Assembly (NCBI GenBank): GCA_963971285.1
Contig: OZ020254.1
Location: forward strand, 6,138,001-6,202,000
Source: Astropecten irregularis
Taxonomy: Eukaryota > Echinodermata > Asteroidea > Paxillosida > Astropectinidae
Reading direction: 5' to 3'
DNA: 64,000 bases
The notes under the pieces are model-generated. The model searched no databases. It was not told the origin of the DNA and saw only the letters and a program-made list of their open reading frames with translations. Shown in pieces: positions 11,848 to 21,991 of the stretch. Every line of letters starts with the position of its first letter. Positions within the stretch are counted from its first letter, which is position 1. Position numbers and translations under genes: made by a program.

Positions 11848-12175
11848 TTAAAGGTAATATCGTATTTGAGTTTTTGTCGAAGAAATGCAGATTCATGGGC
11901 AAACATATCAAGTAAGATACAGTAACAGTCATCTGTGAAAATTCCAGTCCCAAACGATGCCCACTTTTTGAGAAAACAGTGAAAATCGCCCACAGTATTT
12001 CTTAAGTCTTTCCACCGTTATCTTTAATATAAGATCAAAATAGTTTTTGGTCATTGGTTTTACTATCTTTTCTCGAGAAATGTATCATTTTATGCAGAAC
12101 CATTTTAACGGTATGTTTCTACCATCACCATCTTCATCTTCGGTATGCTACCAAAGCATGATACTATACCTTTAA
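11848..12175 (+). mobile_element. TTAA-type MITE, complete copy
   Basis: Left end TTAAAGGTAATATCGTATTT, right end ccaaagcatgatactatacc then TTTAA. Same inner blocks as the copy 0.7 kb upstream, in the same orientation. About 330 bp, non-coding. Confidence 0.75.
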
Positions 12176-13225
12176 TGTTAAGTTCTCTTTCAAAACCCAG
12201 ACGACGTGCTATTCTGCATTTTAAAATACTATTCTAACAGCTGCATGATCACTCAAGAACAATTTCACATATCGATACATTCTTTAGGAACTGCTTTTCA
12301 TCTTAGATAATGATTGCTTCATCGCAGGACGTAGCCTACCTACTATTTTTTCCCAGAAATATCTATATTTAAATGGAATGGTGTAACTTGTGCTTCATGT
12401 CCGATATGGTGATTTCTCCAACGTTTTGGACACAAAGTAAAAACATAATAATTATGTATTTTACATGAAACTTGGCCTAAAGGGTTATGTTCTTCAACAG
12501 TCGTGTGAAGCAATGTTAGTTGTTCTTGTTGACTCAACCCGTTTTAGTTCAGGGGTGTTTCAGAGTTGCAATATTATTCCAGATTGGCTTCGGATTCAAT
12601 TGTCCAGCAGCGTGAATCCTTGGTATTTGCTTTAAAAATGCGCCCGGGGGACAGTCACCTGGGTATACTATGGGTGAATGTTAGTATGCAGGACGGGTCG
12701 ATGGAGGGTAAGCTATACCTGTGAAAACTACATCAATCCCCGATGTTCTGGAGCACTTTTTGTGACGGCTATAAATTGTAACGGATTCTACATGACTCTT
12801 AAAAGTGCATTTTTGGTGCAAGGTTTCTTCTCCTTATTTTTTCCCTCCCCCTCTCTCTTTTCTTTTCGTTACAGCATTTCAAATGCATTTTTCTCGAGTG
12901 TAACATCATTTCAGTGACGAGCGAATGATTCTCATGAATACTGGTTTTTATTTGAGCTTCGTACTTTGTAAGCTTTAAACACTGACGCGACACAATGATC
13001 CTGCACAGCGCATAGGTTGGACATGTCATCCATCATTCCCCAGAATTAATTAAGATCGTCCAGATATTATTCAGTTACAGTATTTATTAATTTATTTCAT
13101 GACTGTTATGCCACATCGCTTATCTCCATTTGCCCTGGTATAGATTCCCCTCGGAAACAGTAAGGTCCTTAGTGTTCGTGCGCCGTTTATAGTTCGACGT
13201 TATAATCCATTTGTTTATTATAAAA

Positions 13226-13331
13226 TTGGAGTTAGGATGGCCTGACGTTTCGATCCTATCAGGATCTTTCTCATTTAACCTTTGAGAAAGATCCTGCTAT
13301 AGGATCGAGACGTCAGGCCTCCTAACTCCAA
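13226..13331. repeat. Long hairpin with two inverted copies of a tgacgtttcgatcctat motif
   Basis: ggagttaggatggcctgacg + tttcgatcctatcaggatct pairs with agatcctgctataggatcga + gacgtcaggcctcctaactcc. A single arm recurs at 54214-54268. The minus-strand reading cctgataggatcgaaacgtc resembles the hammerhead-like motifs at 26797 and 35362. Confidence 0.65.
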
Positions 13332-13408
13332 GCATTTTTATATAATGTGTGGTCATTATTTCGCTTGATTAGCAGTTTGCTTCAGTTCATATTTTTATCT
13401 TATTCATG

Positions 13409-13665
13409 CGCGTATCGTTGAAATGATCCTTGGGATTTAGTGGTGTGCGCGTGGTTTCATGGCTTCTGACTGCCAAACGAACAAAAATAATTGACAATTA
13501 GGGACACCACCAACGTAGGGCTGGATGGATCAGTTGGTAGAGCGTCTGTGCGGTATTTAGGACGGATCGCCGGTTCAAACCCTGCTCCAGTCTTTTGTTC
13601 ACTTTTCAGTGACTTTAAATTCAGTCAGTTTTCCTTGTAGTTATATTTTGAGTGATGATATTTTT
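13409..13665 (+). mobile_element. tRNA-derived SINE, copy 1
   Basis: The head (gcgtatcgttgaaatgatcc, gtggtttcatggcttct) is followed by a tRNA-like part at 13516-13592 with A box (tcagttggtagagcg) and B box (ggttcaaaccc). The tail is ttgttcacttttcagtgact + ttaaattcagtcagtttt. It is not a working tRNA gene: the anticodon arm does not fold and it is embedded in repeat sequence. Confidence 0.7.
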
Positions 13666-15224
13666 TTTAAAGAAAGTACGCCAATTTTGACGATTCCTTA
13701 AAATCACCCAGCATAATGTTAAACATGATTTCCATTGAAAGTTAAACATGTTGGGTTGCAAATTTTGAGCTGTATACCTTTCAGCCCACAGATATAAAAT
13801 ACTGAAAGTTGTATTTACATGTATAATTTCCCCAAAGAAACATGGAAACCATTCTCAGGATTTTTAAATAGCACCCAGGAAAGTGAAACGTTTAGGCGCG
13901 GCTGTAAGCATGCAACATACACAGAACATGACAACAACCAAAAAAGGCCTAACCGCACTTAAGAGGTTAGAACTTGTACAATTTAAACCCAGCTGTCGCG
14001 GACTATACTTGTCCAAACAGTTTCTTTTGGATTAAATAATACATGATCTAAAGAAACAAAGATAGCACTGCAATGTCATTTGCCGTCTCCACTCGCACGA
14101 TCGTTTTACAAGGTGTAAAGTCTTTGGTCAGGTGCCGTGTTGCTTTGCGGCACCGTCTCCGGCCCCGTGTACACGGCGGTGGTACAATTACGGTCAGGCC
14201 CAGGGCGGTGAGAGGCAGGCAGCGCGCACACGGAGCAGGTAAATCAATTCCACTCACTGCCCTGTCACCATGGATTATCACTCCGCTCAGTTTACCTGTG
14301 GGTAAACCACACTGGCTGCCATACACGGTGCCGTCAACGAAGAGTGGAAATTCGATCGTAAAGGGTCATTTTTGTGCCCTTCTTTCTCTCTCTCTATCTC
14401 TCCCCCTATCCCTTAGAGAAAGTTGGGCTCTTCTAAACGATAGAAAAGTCGGACCTCATAATAGTTGCACCGTCTCGACATGTCCACGATAGTAATGGTG
14501 TTATTCGTGTAACGCTATACGCTCGCAACCCACGAGAATTATTGCAAAGTCTATGATATCATACATGGGTGCGTTAATACGGTTGACCTACTTTTCCAAA
14601 CTATACCAATATACCTCCCAATACTCAAACTGGATTTCTAGCATCGGTTGTAACACATCTGGCATCTGTTATATAACCCGATTTGTCCAGATAAAGGATA
14701 CTCTTTACATAGCGAGTCATATCACAATGAAGTAAGATTATAAGAATTATTTTGAGCAGATGGGTGCATGTTCCTTACAATATCGCGAATTAAGTAACAT
14801 AACATGGAAAAAACAGAGCCTCTTTTAATCACATAAACCTTGTTTGTTTCCTTGTTTGTTTAAAACACTTCCATTTAAACCTTTCCACTGTAGACTTTTT
14901 TTTTTATCTAACTATTAGCAATGATTTAAAAATTAGAATAACTGGTCAGCCATCTTAATGACTCTGTTTTGCTTAAGATATCAAGTTGACTTCATTTATG
15001 TCTTTTTCTGGAGAAATACGGCATGTGTTCAAGAAATTTGAACGTGTTTCAGAAATTTGAACGTGTTTAAGAAATTTGAACACATAACTCCACTCCTGTG
15101 CATTCTCCACTGGCTGCCGATAAGATCCCGAATAAAGAATTAAATTATTATTATTATTTCATCACTGGAACTTGTTGCTGTTATTGTGCGGTTTGTGTAA
15201 GGCTGCCTTTGGTGAAATACCAAC

Positions 15225-15574
15225 TTAAAGGTGTTGTCATACTTTGTTTTTTTGTGAAAGAAATGCAGTTTCATGGGCACAAATATCAAGGATGATACAG
15301 TAACAGTCACCTGTGAAAATTCCAGTCCCATACGGTGGCCAGTTTTTGAGAAAAACAGTGAAAAACCCCACAGTATTTTTTTAAAGTATTTTCACTGTAA
15401 TTTTTTTATCTTTAAAAGATCAGAATTGTTTTTGGTCATTGGTTTTACTCCATTTTGGATAAATACAACGATATGTATCTACCAGCACCATCTTTGTACC
15501 CTGTAACTTATAGGTAAATCTGTGAACATGTCTGTTTCGGTATACTGTACTACCAAAGTATGGTATACCTTTAA
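15225..15574 (+). mobile_element. TTAA-type MITE, complete copy
   Basis: Left end TTAAAGGTGTTGTCATACTT, right end taccaaagtatggtatacct then TTAA. The inner block cccatacggtggccagtttt is shared with the other copies. Confidence 0.75.
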
Positions 15575-16902
15575 CCCGTACGCAAGAGTCCAACTCACTG
15601 CTAATGCAATTGATATACAAGAAATGAAGAATTCGCCAACCCCAGAAAATGACGTGTTGCCCGCAGCTGAAATGCAAACATTTCCACCTGAACAATGTTG
15701 ACTTAATAATTCCGTCTTGCCATATTATTCCACATCATATAGATATTTCAGAGACAAAATGAATTGGTTTTGCTGACTGGTTGTGCAAACAACACGATTA
15801 CTTTAAAAACAAAAAATACTGTACTGTTTTTGTGGGTAAGAAAGTTATCGTTGGTATTACGACATGAATTTTAATGGAAAATCGAGGTGCATTTGCAATG
15901 TGTTTAAAGTTCATAGGTAATAAAGCCCTATAGAACAGGTATAAGTCATAAAACCGCGTTAAATTCTAGATTTATGTTGCAAGGAGTTCTCGGTTAAGTT
16001 AATTAAAAACAAGCAGAGTTCAATACATGTTTGTTTGTATCTTTCAACGATGAAAATCTGGATCAAAAAGAGACACTGTGTCTGTTTTTTTTTTATAGGG
16101 GAGGGATGAAATGCTAATCTGTTTGGATGTGGTTTTTTTTATGAATGGAATGTTTTCTTCAAAAACGGGATTAATTTAAGGACGTAAAAGCGATTTTGGG
16201 AGTGTTATATACAGGATTTCCCTTGATAGAAACGACTATTCTCCCTCATGGATTGATACTTCTGACTTGAATTAGTTTTTTTCTATAAGTTTTTTTCTAT
16301 AACAGTCATGAGACTGTTGCACAGATGCAAGGCTTGGTATTGCTCTGTTTGTGAAACTCCGATGGCAATATATATTTTTTTTAACGTGTATACGTGAGAT
16401 GAAGATGATTCCCAAGCAAGTGCTTCGTGCAAAGATGACACGCGATTGGCAACAGTAGGGGGATATCTGTGCAATGCCAGGAATATTTCTTCACGAGTCT
16501 AGTCCAATTTGTATGTGTTTTTTTAGTGTTTCGCTTGAAGGGAAACTAGTTCAAGAAATGATTTAAAAGAACATGTTTGTATTTCTCCGGGATTTTGACA
16601 CCAAAAAACTTACCGTCATGTTCGACACTTGGCCTTGGGGCTGTGTATGTGATTTATAGAGAGAAACTAATATAAATCAAACATGTTCTGGCTAGTTGTC
16701 GTGATATTCTAAGCTTGTGATATGTTGTGAAATTGAGATTCCTTGTTATTGTTATTTTTGGGGGGTTATGATTTATTTGTATTGCTCTGAGGCTTGAGGT
16801 GTAGATATACATCGCAGGATTCATTTCAGAACGGGGCAGGGGTGGGATCTCATATACAGAGATACGATTTAAAGGGCTGAGGTGTAGAAAGTAAAGTCAT
16901 GT

Positions 16903-17145
16903 GGGGCCAATTTCATAGAGCTGCTTAGCACAAATAAATTGCTTAGCACAAAAATAGCTTGCCCATTAAAACAAACCACCATTGAAAATTCAATTTGATA
17001 TTCATGGTCAGCGATATCAACAGCCAAAGACCAATTGCAAGTATTACACAATATACGGAAATTTGGTTGTTAATCCTGTTTTTACTAAGACAGAAATGTC
17101 ATGCTTAGCAAATTGTTGTGCTCAGCAGCTCTATGAAATTGGCCC
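16903..17145 (+). mobile_element. MITE with ggggccaatttcatagagct ends, well-kept copy
   Basis: Left ggggccaatttcatagagct, right agctctatgaaattggccc. The interior includes cccattaaaacaaaccacca and tggttgttaatcctgttttt. 243 bp with no coding capacity. Confidence 0.8.
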
Positions 17146-17720
17146 ATTGTATGTTGCATGGGTACATTGCCGGATTTGATACAAAACGTATTCAAACTCT
17201 GCTGTAGAATGTATTGCAGATAAATTCAAAGGCAACATCATCAATACAAGAAGTCCCTTTGCGGATAAACGAGCATACAAATGAACCCTAAATTGGAAGA
17301 CAGTTTAGTGTATCACTAGTATATATATTTATTTCTCATAAACGAAATATGCAATCGTCACAAATGAGGTCGGCTTGTTCCTCGGGGTCCAAAACCTTTG
17401 TCTAGAAAAGGTCAGCCTCAAAATTTAGGAAGAATGATTACAATGTGGGTTTAAATATTTGCTATACACCGTCTACATGTATAGGACAGGCTATTAACCT
17501 ACATTGATTGTTTGCGTTTACAGATTTTGTGAAGAAGCGTTGGAATGCAAATGCAATCTTAGAATGGAGAACTCTTTCTTCTGATGTGGAAGGTTTAGTG
17601 ACGATATTGTGATATTTATAGCTGACTGATTTTACATCGTGTGCCCCTATATCGTCATTTACATTGGCAATAAGGGTTTCACAACCGTTCTTGTTACGAG
17701 TGATGGTTGATGCAAGTATA

Positions 17721-18748
17721 CAGGGTGTCCCAGAAAAAACGGAACCGAGATTTGTCAGTGTTGAGTCCTATATTAATTTCACTTTTGATTAAAAAATGAC
17801 ACATATCTGGAAAGCTTATTTCCTCAGCTTTCATTTGGTACCATTCATATGATCCATACTTCACGCATTAGTAAGTAAAGACAATATGAAGCAAGGCTAT
17901 CAAAAAGTAATTTGCACAACGATATTTTTATTTTAAGGAATCAATCACATTTCTAGAAACTACATTTCCTGGCCTTTCAAATGATGCCTCCGTCAAGAAA
18001 AATGAGCAAGGGATGACAGAGATATCTGCCTTTAAAATGGATTGAAAATTCTTGTTTTTCAAATCCTTCGTTTATATCTGACCGATTTTTTGCATGAATG
18101 GATGCGGATATGGCCATTATGTCCATTAAGAACGTGCGTGTTGAAACCCCTGCCATCCTCCCATTCCTTCTTTCTATAGCCCGGATTTATTCACTAAGTC
18201 TTTCTTTTCTATTATTTTTATTCACACATGCGTGAAGTATGAATCTCATGAGAGGTATGTAATTGAAGAGGGGGAACTAAGCTTTCTTGATGTTTCATTT
18301 ACTAATCATGATTGAGTGATACATCATAACAAGTTTATTTAATCTCCGCATCCTTTCATGGGAAAAATCGGTTAGGTGTGAAAAAAGGATTTGAAAAAAA
18401 ACAAAACAATGAAAATTAAATCCATATTTAAAGGCAGATATCTATGTCATCCCTTCCTCATTTTTCTTGACTGAGGCATCATTTGAAAGGCCAGGAAATG
18501 TAGTTTCTAGAAATGTGATTGATTCTTTAAAATAAAAATATCGTTGTGCAAATTACTTTTTTATAACCTTGCTTCATATTGTCTTTACTCACTCATGCGT
18601 GACGTATGGATCATAATTATGAATGTATCAAATGAAAGCTGAGGAAATAAGCTTTCCAGATATGTGTCATTTATTATTCAAAAGTGAAATTAAAATAGGA
18701 TTAAACACTGCAAAATCTCGGTTTCGTTTTTTTTTTCTGATACACCCT
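17721..18748. mobile_element. 1-kb foldback DNA transposon with mariner-like ends and TA target duplication
   Basis: Left end cagggtgtcccagaaaaaac and right end ttctgatacaccctg are flanked by TA on both sides. The inverted arms are about 390-400 bp each (17721 to ~18115 and ~18340 to 18748) with high identity, for example catttctagaaactacattt against aaatgtagtttctagaaatg. The loop of about 220 bp carries a further decayed copy of arm sequence (cacacatgcgtgaagtatg). CAGGGTGTCCCA-type termini with TA duplication are typical of Tc1/mariner-group elements. No transposase frame is present. Confidence 0.8.
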
Positions 18749-18899
18749 GTATACCGTATAAAGCAAACAAACAGTTAATAGACATCATATATTTAATAAA
18801 ATATACATCAATTATTAATGAATAGAAAATAAAGGAATAGAAAACGACATATTGGAAGAGAAGACGGCCAAAATCTGCTGCTTTTCAGATTTGCATTTG

Positions 18900-19262
18900 T
18901 TATTTTTCTTTGTTCACTTTTCAATGACTTTAAATTCAGTCAGTTTCCCTTGTGGTTATTTGATGATTTCATTAAATTTGACATAAAAGTCGTATCCTCT
19001 TTGAGTGATCCCCCATGTACCGTTCTCAGGTTGCAACATTGCTGCGCGTATCGATGAAATTATCCTTGGGATATGACGGTGTGTGCGTGGTTTCATGGCT
19101 TCTTACAGCCAAACGAACAAAGATAATTGACTATTGGGAACACCACCAATAAATGTAGAGCTTGATAGCGCAGTTGGTAGAGCGCCTGTACGGTTTTCAG
19201 GAGGTCACCGGTTCGAATCCCACTCCAGTCAATTATTCAGTGTTCACTTTTCAATTTATCAA
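18900..19262 (+). mobile_element. tRNA-derived SINE, tail of one copy joined to a second copy
   Basis: 18905-18960 is the tail block (ttgttcacttttcaatgact). From 19041 the head block (gcgtatcgatgaaattatcc) leads into a tRNA-like part at 19155-19230 (gcgcagttggtagagcg; ggttcgaatccc) and a shortened tail. Order and spacing suggest a dimer. Confidence 0.7.
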
Positions 19263-19271
19263 TTTAAAACG

Positions 19272-19418
19272 ATAGTTTTCACGAAACCCTATACGATCGA
19301 TCGTAGCTCGAGATACGAAGGATAAATCATCGTATCCTACGATTTCTACGTGGGGCTGCAGTGTATCATAAGCCCTACGATTGACATTAAGTTGCGATGA
19401 GTTTGGTGAAATCAATCG
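19272..19418 (-). mobile_element. Small MITE with gatttcacgaaactc-type ends, reverse copy
   Basis: ttttcacgaaaccctatacg at the left and gatgagtttggtgaaatcaa at the right. The inner atcgatcgtagctcgagata and gtggggctgcagtgtatcat match the family. Confidence 0.6.
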
Positions 19419-21228
19419 CTGATAAGATAACGCGGTGGTGAATGGTTAGAAAGAAATGGTCTCTCTATAGTCCATGTTGTGCCGTGATGGATACCAGCTG
19501 GCACCCGCAGTTATAATTCCCAATCAGTCTGGGTCGCTGGTGCCCGGTAGGTACGTCTCCAAATATCGGTCAACTGTGATTTAATTTCAACAAGGCATGT
19601 TTGCAACAACATAAAATGTGAGGTTATAAACAGTAAGTGGTTCTCCTTGAAGTATACATCAACACGTAGCTGCCTTTGCTGTTTTTGAACAACCAGAGGA
19701 TTGTCAAAGGATTGGGTTGTTATTCTGATACTTGCCTTCTATAACACGGCGGTTTGAATCTCATGTATCACGGTTACATGAAAGTCATTATTTTACGCTT
19801 CGGCTCTCATGCACACAGCGCAAGGTTTTTTCATACAAAACATTTAACAAGTAGGCAAAATAAATAGCGCTAGCTCAAGCTAACCGCTTCATACCCACAA
19901 CTCAGGCAATTTTTGCAATCAAGTTTTAATTTCCGCGCGAGCGTTTTGGATTTCATTGTTTCGTTTGCACAAAGGCAAGGAGATGCGTTTAAGCATGCGC
20001 TCATCGGAAAAGAGAGGGAGACAAAAACAAAATAGAAACGCTTGTTGATTTCGGCCAAGCGAAGAACCGAATGTCAGGTGTTGACAGCGTTTTATACCCA
20101 TCCTTTATTGTGGTCGTCTTCTTCACGCGTGAGGTACGGGCGATATTATTTCACCAACGGGGATTTGAACAGCGAAGGTTACGTGAGTGGATAAAAGCAC
20201 TGGCGGTAAACTATACACGGCTATTTGCCGCAAAGGCGGGCGCGATGCGGCGAGCCGGCCGTAACCGCTCGGCGAATTACGTGGCTTCCGCTTCGGTAAT
20301 TTCGCAAGACGAAATGGATAAAAAGAGACAGATGAAGGAAAAAGAGAGAAAGAAAAAGAAGGATATAAAAAATCCATTAAAAGAAAATGAGGCGAAATTT
20401 GCCAAGAGATGAAAAGGACTACAAGAAAGTAAAAACTGGGTTTAATCAAAAAAAAATATATGGAATAAGATTTTGACAGGTCGAGAGAAGTCTGTGCCCT
20501 AGGTGATTTCATTTCAATCGCAAAGACAAAACGTGGCATTTATTCATCATGAAATGCCTCTACAATTTTCCCAGCCAGAATTCTCATAATCGCATTAGGT
20601 ATTAACACACCCAGGGGAGCTATCAGGTCATGAGAATTTCGAAGTCTAAAATATTAATAGGCCTACTCAAAGAAATATATATGAATCAATAAATCTTCAT
20701 GCCACAAGTGACAGCTGCATCGTATATTCTCCCGTTTTGTCTCACGATGTCACACATTGAACCGTTGATCGCATTCACATAACGCCCAAACCTAGATGTA
20801 TCTATAAGTAGTATAGAAATGTGTCATATAGCCAAAGGGCAACGACAGAGCGTTATCGAATTTACGCAGTCATCAGATCTTTAGAAAGAGCACAGATTTG
20901 GAAATGACCGATATTGCTCGGATTCTTTGTAAAATGCTATACCCGTGTATCTTCCTGCGAAAATGTTCTTCGTCGGAATAATGTCATCATGGAAAGAATA
21001 TGATCTGAATATCTAAGTTAAATGCATCTGATTCATATTTTCATAACTCGAAATTAAATATATGATGAAAGCGCACGAAATTAAGTGAAAAAGCACCTTT
21101 GACTCAAAAATGTGATTCCTTATCAGTTGATGAAATTTAAAAGCACATTAGATACATATTTTGAAAACTAGGTGACGAAAACGGATGTCTATTATGTCTT
21201 AACATTTAAAATAGAACGAAGAAAACAG

Positions 21229-21299
21229 GCTTAAGCGGGATTCGAGCCAGTAACCTCTGGAGTGCAGTACCGTCGCTCTACAAACTGAACTATGCCTTA
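21229..21299 (-). mobile_element. tRNA-like sequence (SINE head), reverse strand
   Basis: The reverse complement has tagttcagtttgtagagcg (A box) and ggctcgaatcccgc (B box) about 40 bases apart, ending like a tRNA acceptor stem. The mismatched arms argue against a functional tRNA. It lies 0.55 kb upstream of coding exon 1 of the neuropeptide gene. Confidence 0.5.
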
Positions 21300-21843
21300 T
21301 GTTTGTGACGACCCAAAAATGTCATTTTATCCTTGTTCAGTTATAGATACAGATGCCACAAAACCACAAATAGGCCTCTAAATCTCATGGATGGATTGAG
21401 ATACATGCAAAACTGATAGGCCGATAAATCCGCAGAATCTCACACCTATAATAATGACATAATTATCACAGTTGAAAATATAACAAAGTCCATATTGAAG
21501 TTTTCAGCATTCGCAGACATAGCATGTTGCCACTAATACATGTTATAATGGGCTACCTAAATTTATTCAGAAACTAACATCTTCGGCAATACAATGGGAA
21601 TGATGAATTCATCATAGTTCCTATGATTATTAATGCCCTACAGAAACTGGGTACTGAACGGGCGTCAAACTTCAAAACTGAATCCCTCTCGTAAAGATCT
21701 TTGAACATTTGTCCACAAAGTAAAAATTCACTACCATTTTCACAAAATTGTACTAATTATTTGTCCTATTTATAGTTATGAATTCCTTATTTATAAATAT
21801 TTTATATGATTTAACTTATTTTCTTTGTACTTTTTTCGTACAG

Positions 21844-21862
21844 GAATTCCGTCCGGCGGACG
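21844..21862 (+). other. 5' UTR segment joined to coding exon 1, with upstream splice acceptor
   Basis: Bases 21815-21843 read as a pyrimidine-rich tract ending in GTACAG, a clear 3' splice site. The 19 bases from there to the ATG are therefore the end of a leader that begins in an upstream exon. No ATG occurs in these 19 bases. An alternative is transcription starting just upstream with no splicing, but I see no TATA box at the right distance. Confidence 0.7.
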
Positions 21863-21991
21863 ATGGGCGTGGCTGCATGGGTGGCGCTTTGGGTCGGTAT
21901 GGTGGTAGCCCTGGGCTTACATACCGAGGCCTGCCTGGTACAAGATTGCCCTAATGGCGGTAAAAGATCAGGGTTGAACGCAATTAGACAG
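21863..21991 (+). CDS. VP/OT-type precursor, coding exon 1: signal peptide, nonapeptide, first residues of neurophysin
   Basis: Forty-three codons. The start ATG has A at -3 and G at +4, a strong Kozak context. The signal peptide has a Val/Ala/Leu/Trp-rich core and ends at Ala23, directly before Cys24 of CLVQDCPNG. GKR follows, then eight residues (SGLNAIRQ) that precede the first neurophysin cysteine. The Arg-X-Cys spacing matches the Arg8-X-Cys10 of mammalian neurophysins. The exon ends CAG|GTAAGT, a consensus donor, in phase 0. Reading on into the intron meets a stop after seven codons, so the frame is only 50 codons long without splicing and is easily missed. Confidence 0.95.

Larger units (their letters stand above)
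8482..21843 (+). other. Presumed 5' leader intron or intergenic; no coding gene recognised
   Basis: If 8278-8481 is the first exon, this is a 13.4-kb intron ending at the acceptor 21841-21843. It holds the MITEs, SINE copies and foldback listed separately. A GC-richer patch at 14060-14340 and another at 19900-20330 are open on one or both strands for 90-140 codons (14073-14492, 20071-20412), without domains I can name. Confidence 0.4.

Noticed and set aside
13516-13592. Possible functional tRNA gene
   Set aside because: It has A- and B-box promoter elements, but the arms do not form a full cloverleaf and the same sequence recurs with shared flanks at 19155, as expected of a SINE.
20071-20412. 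113-codon frame with a Lys/Glu-rich end
   Set aside because: No recognisable domain. The Lys/Glu-rich end comes from an A/G-rich stretch, and there is no support for splicing or homology.
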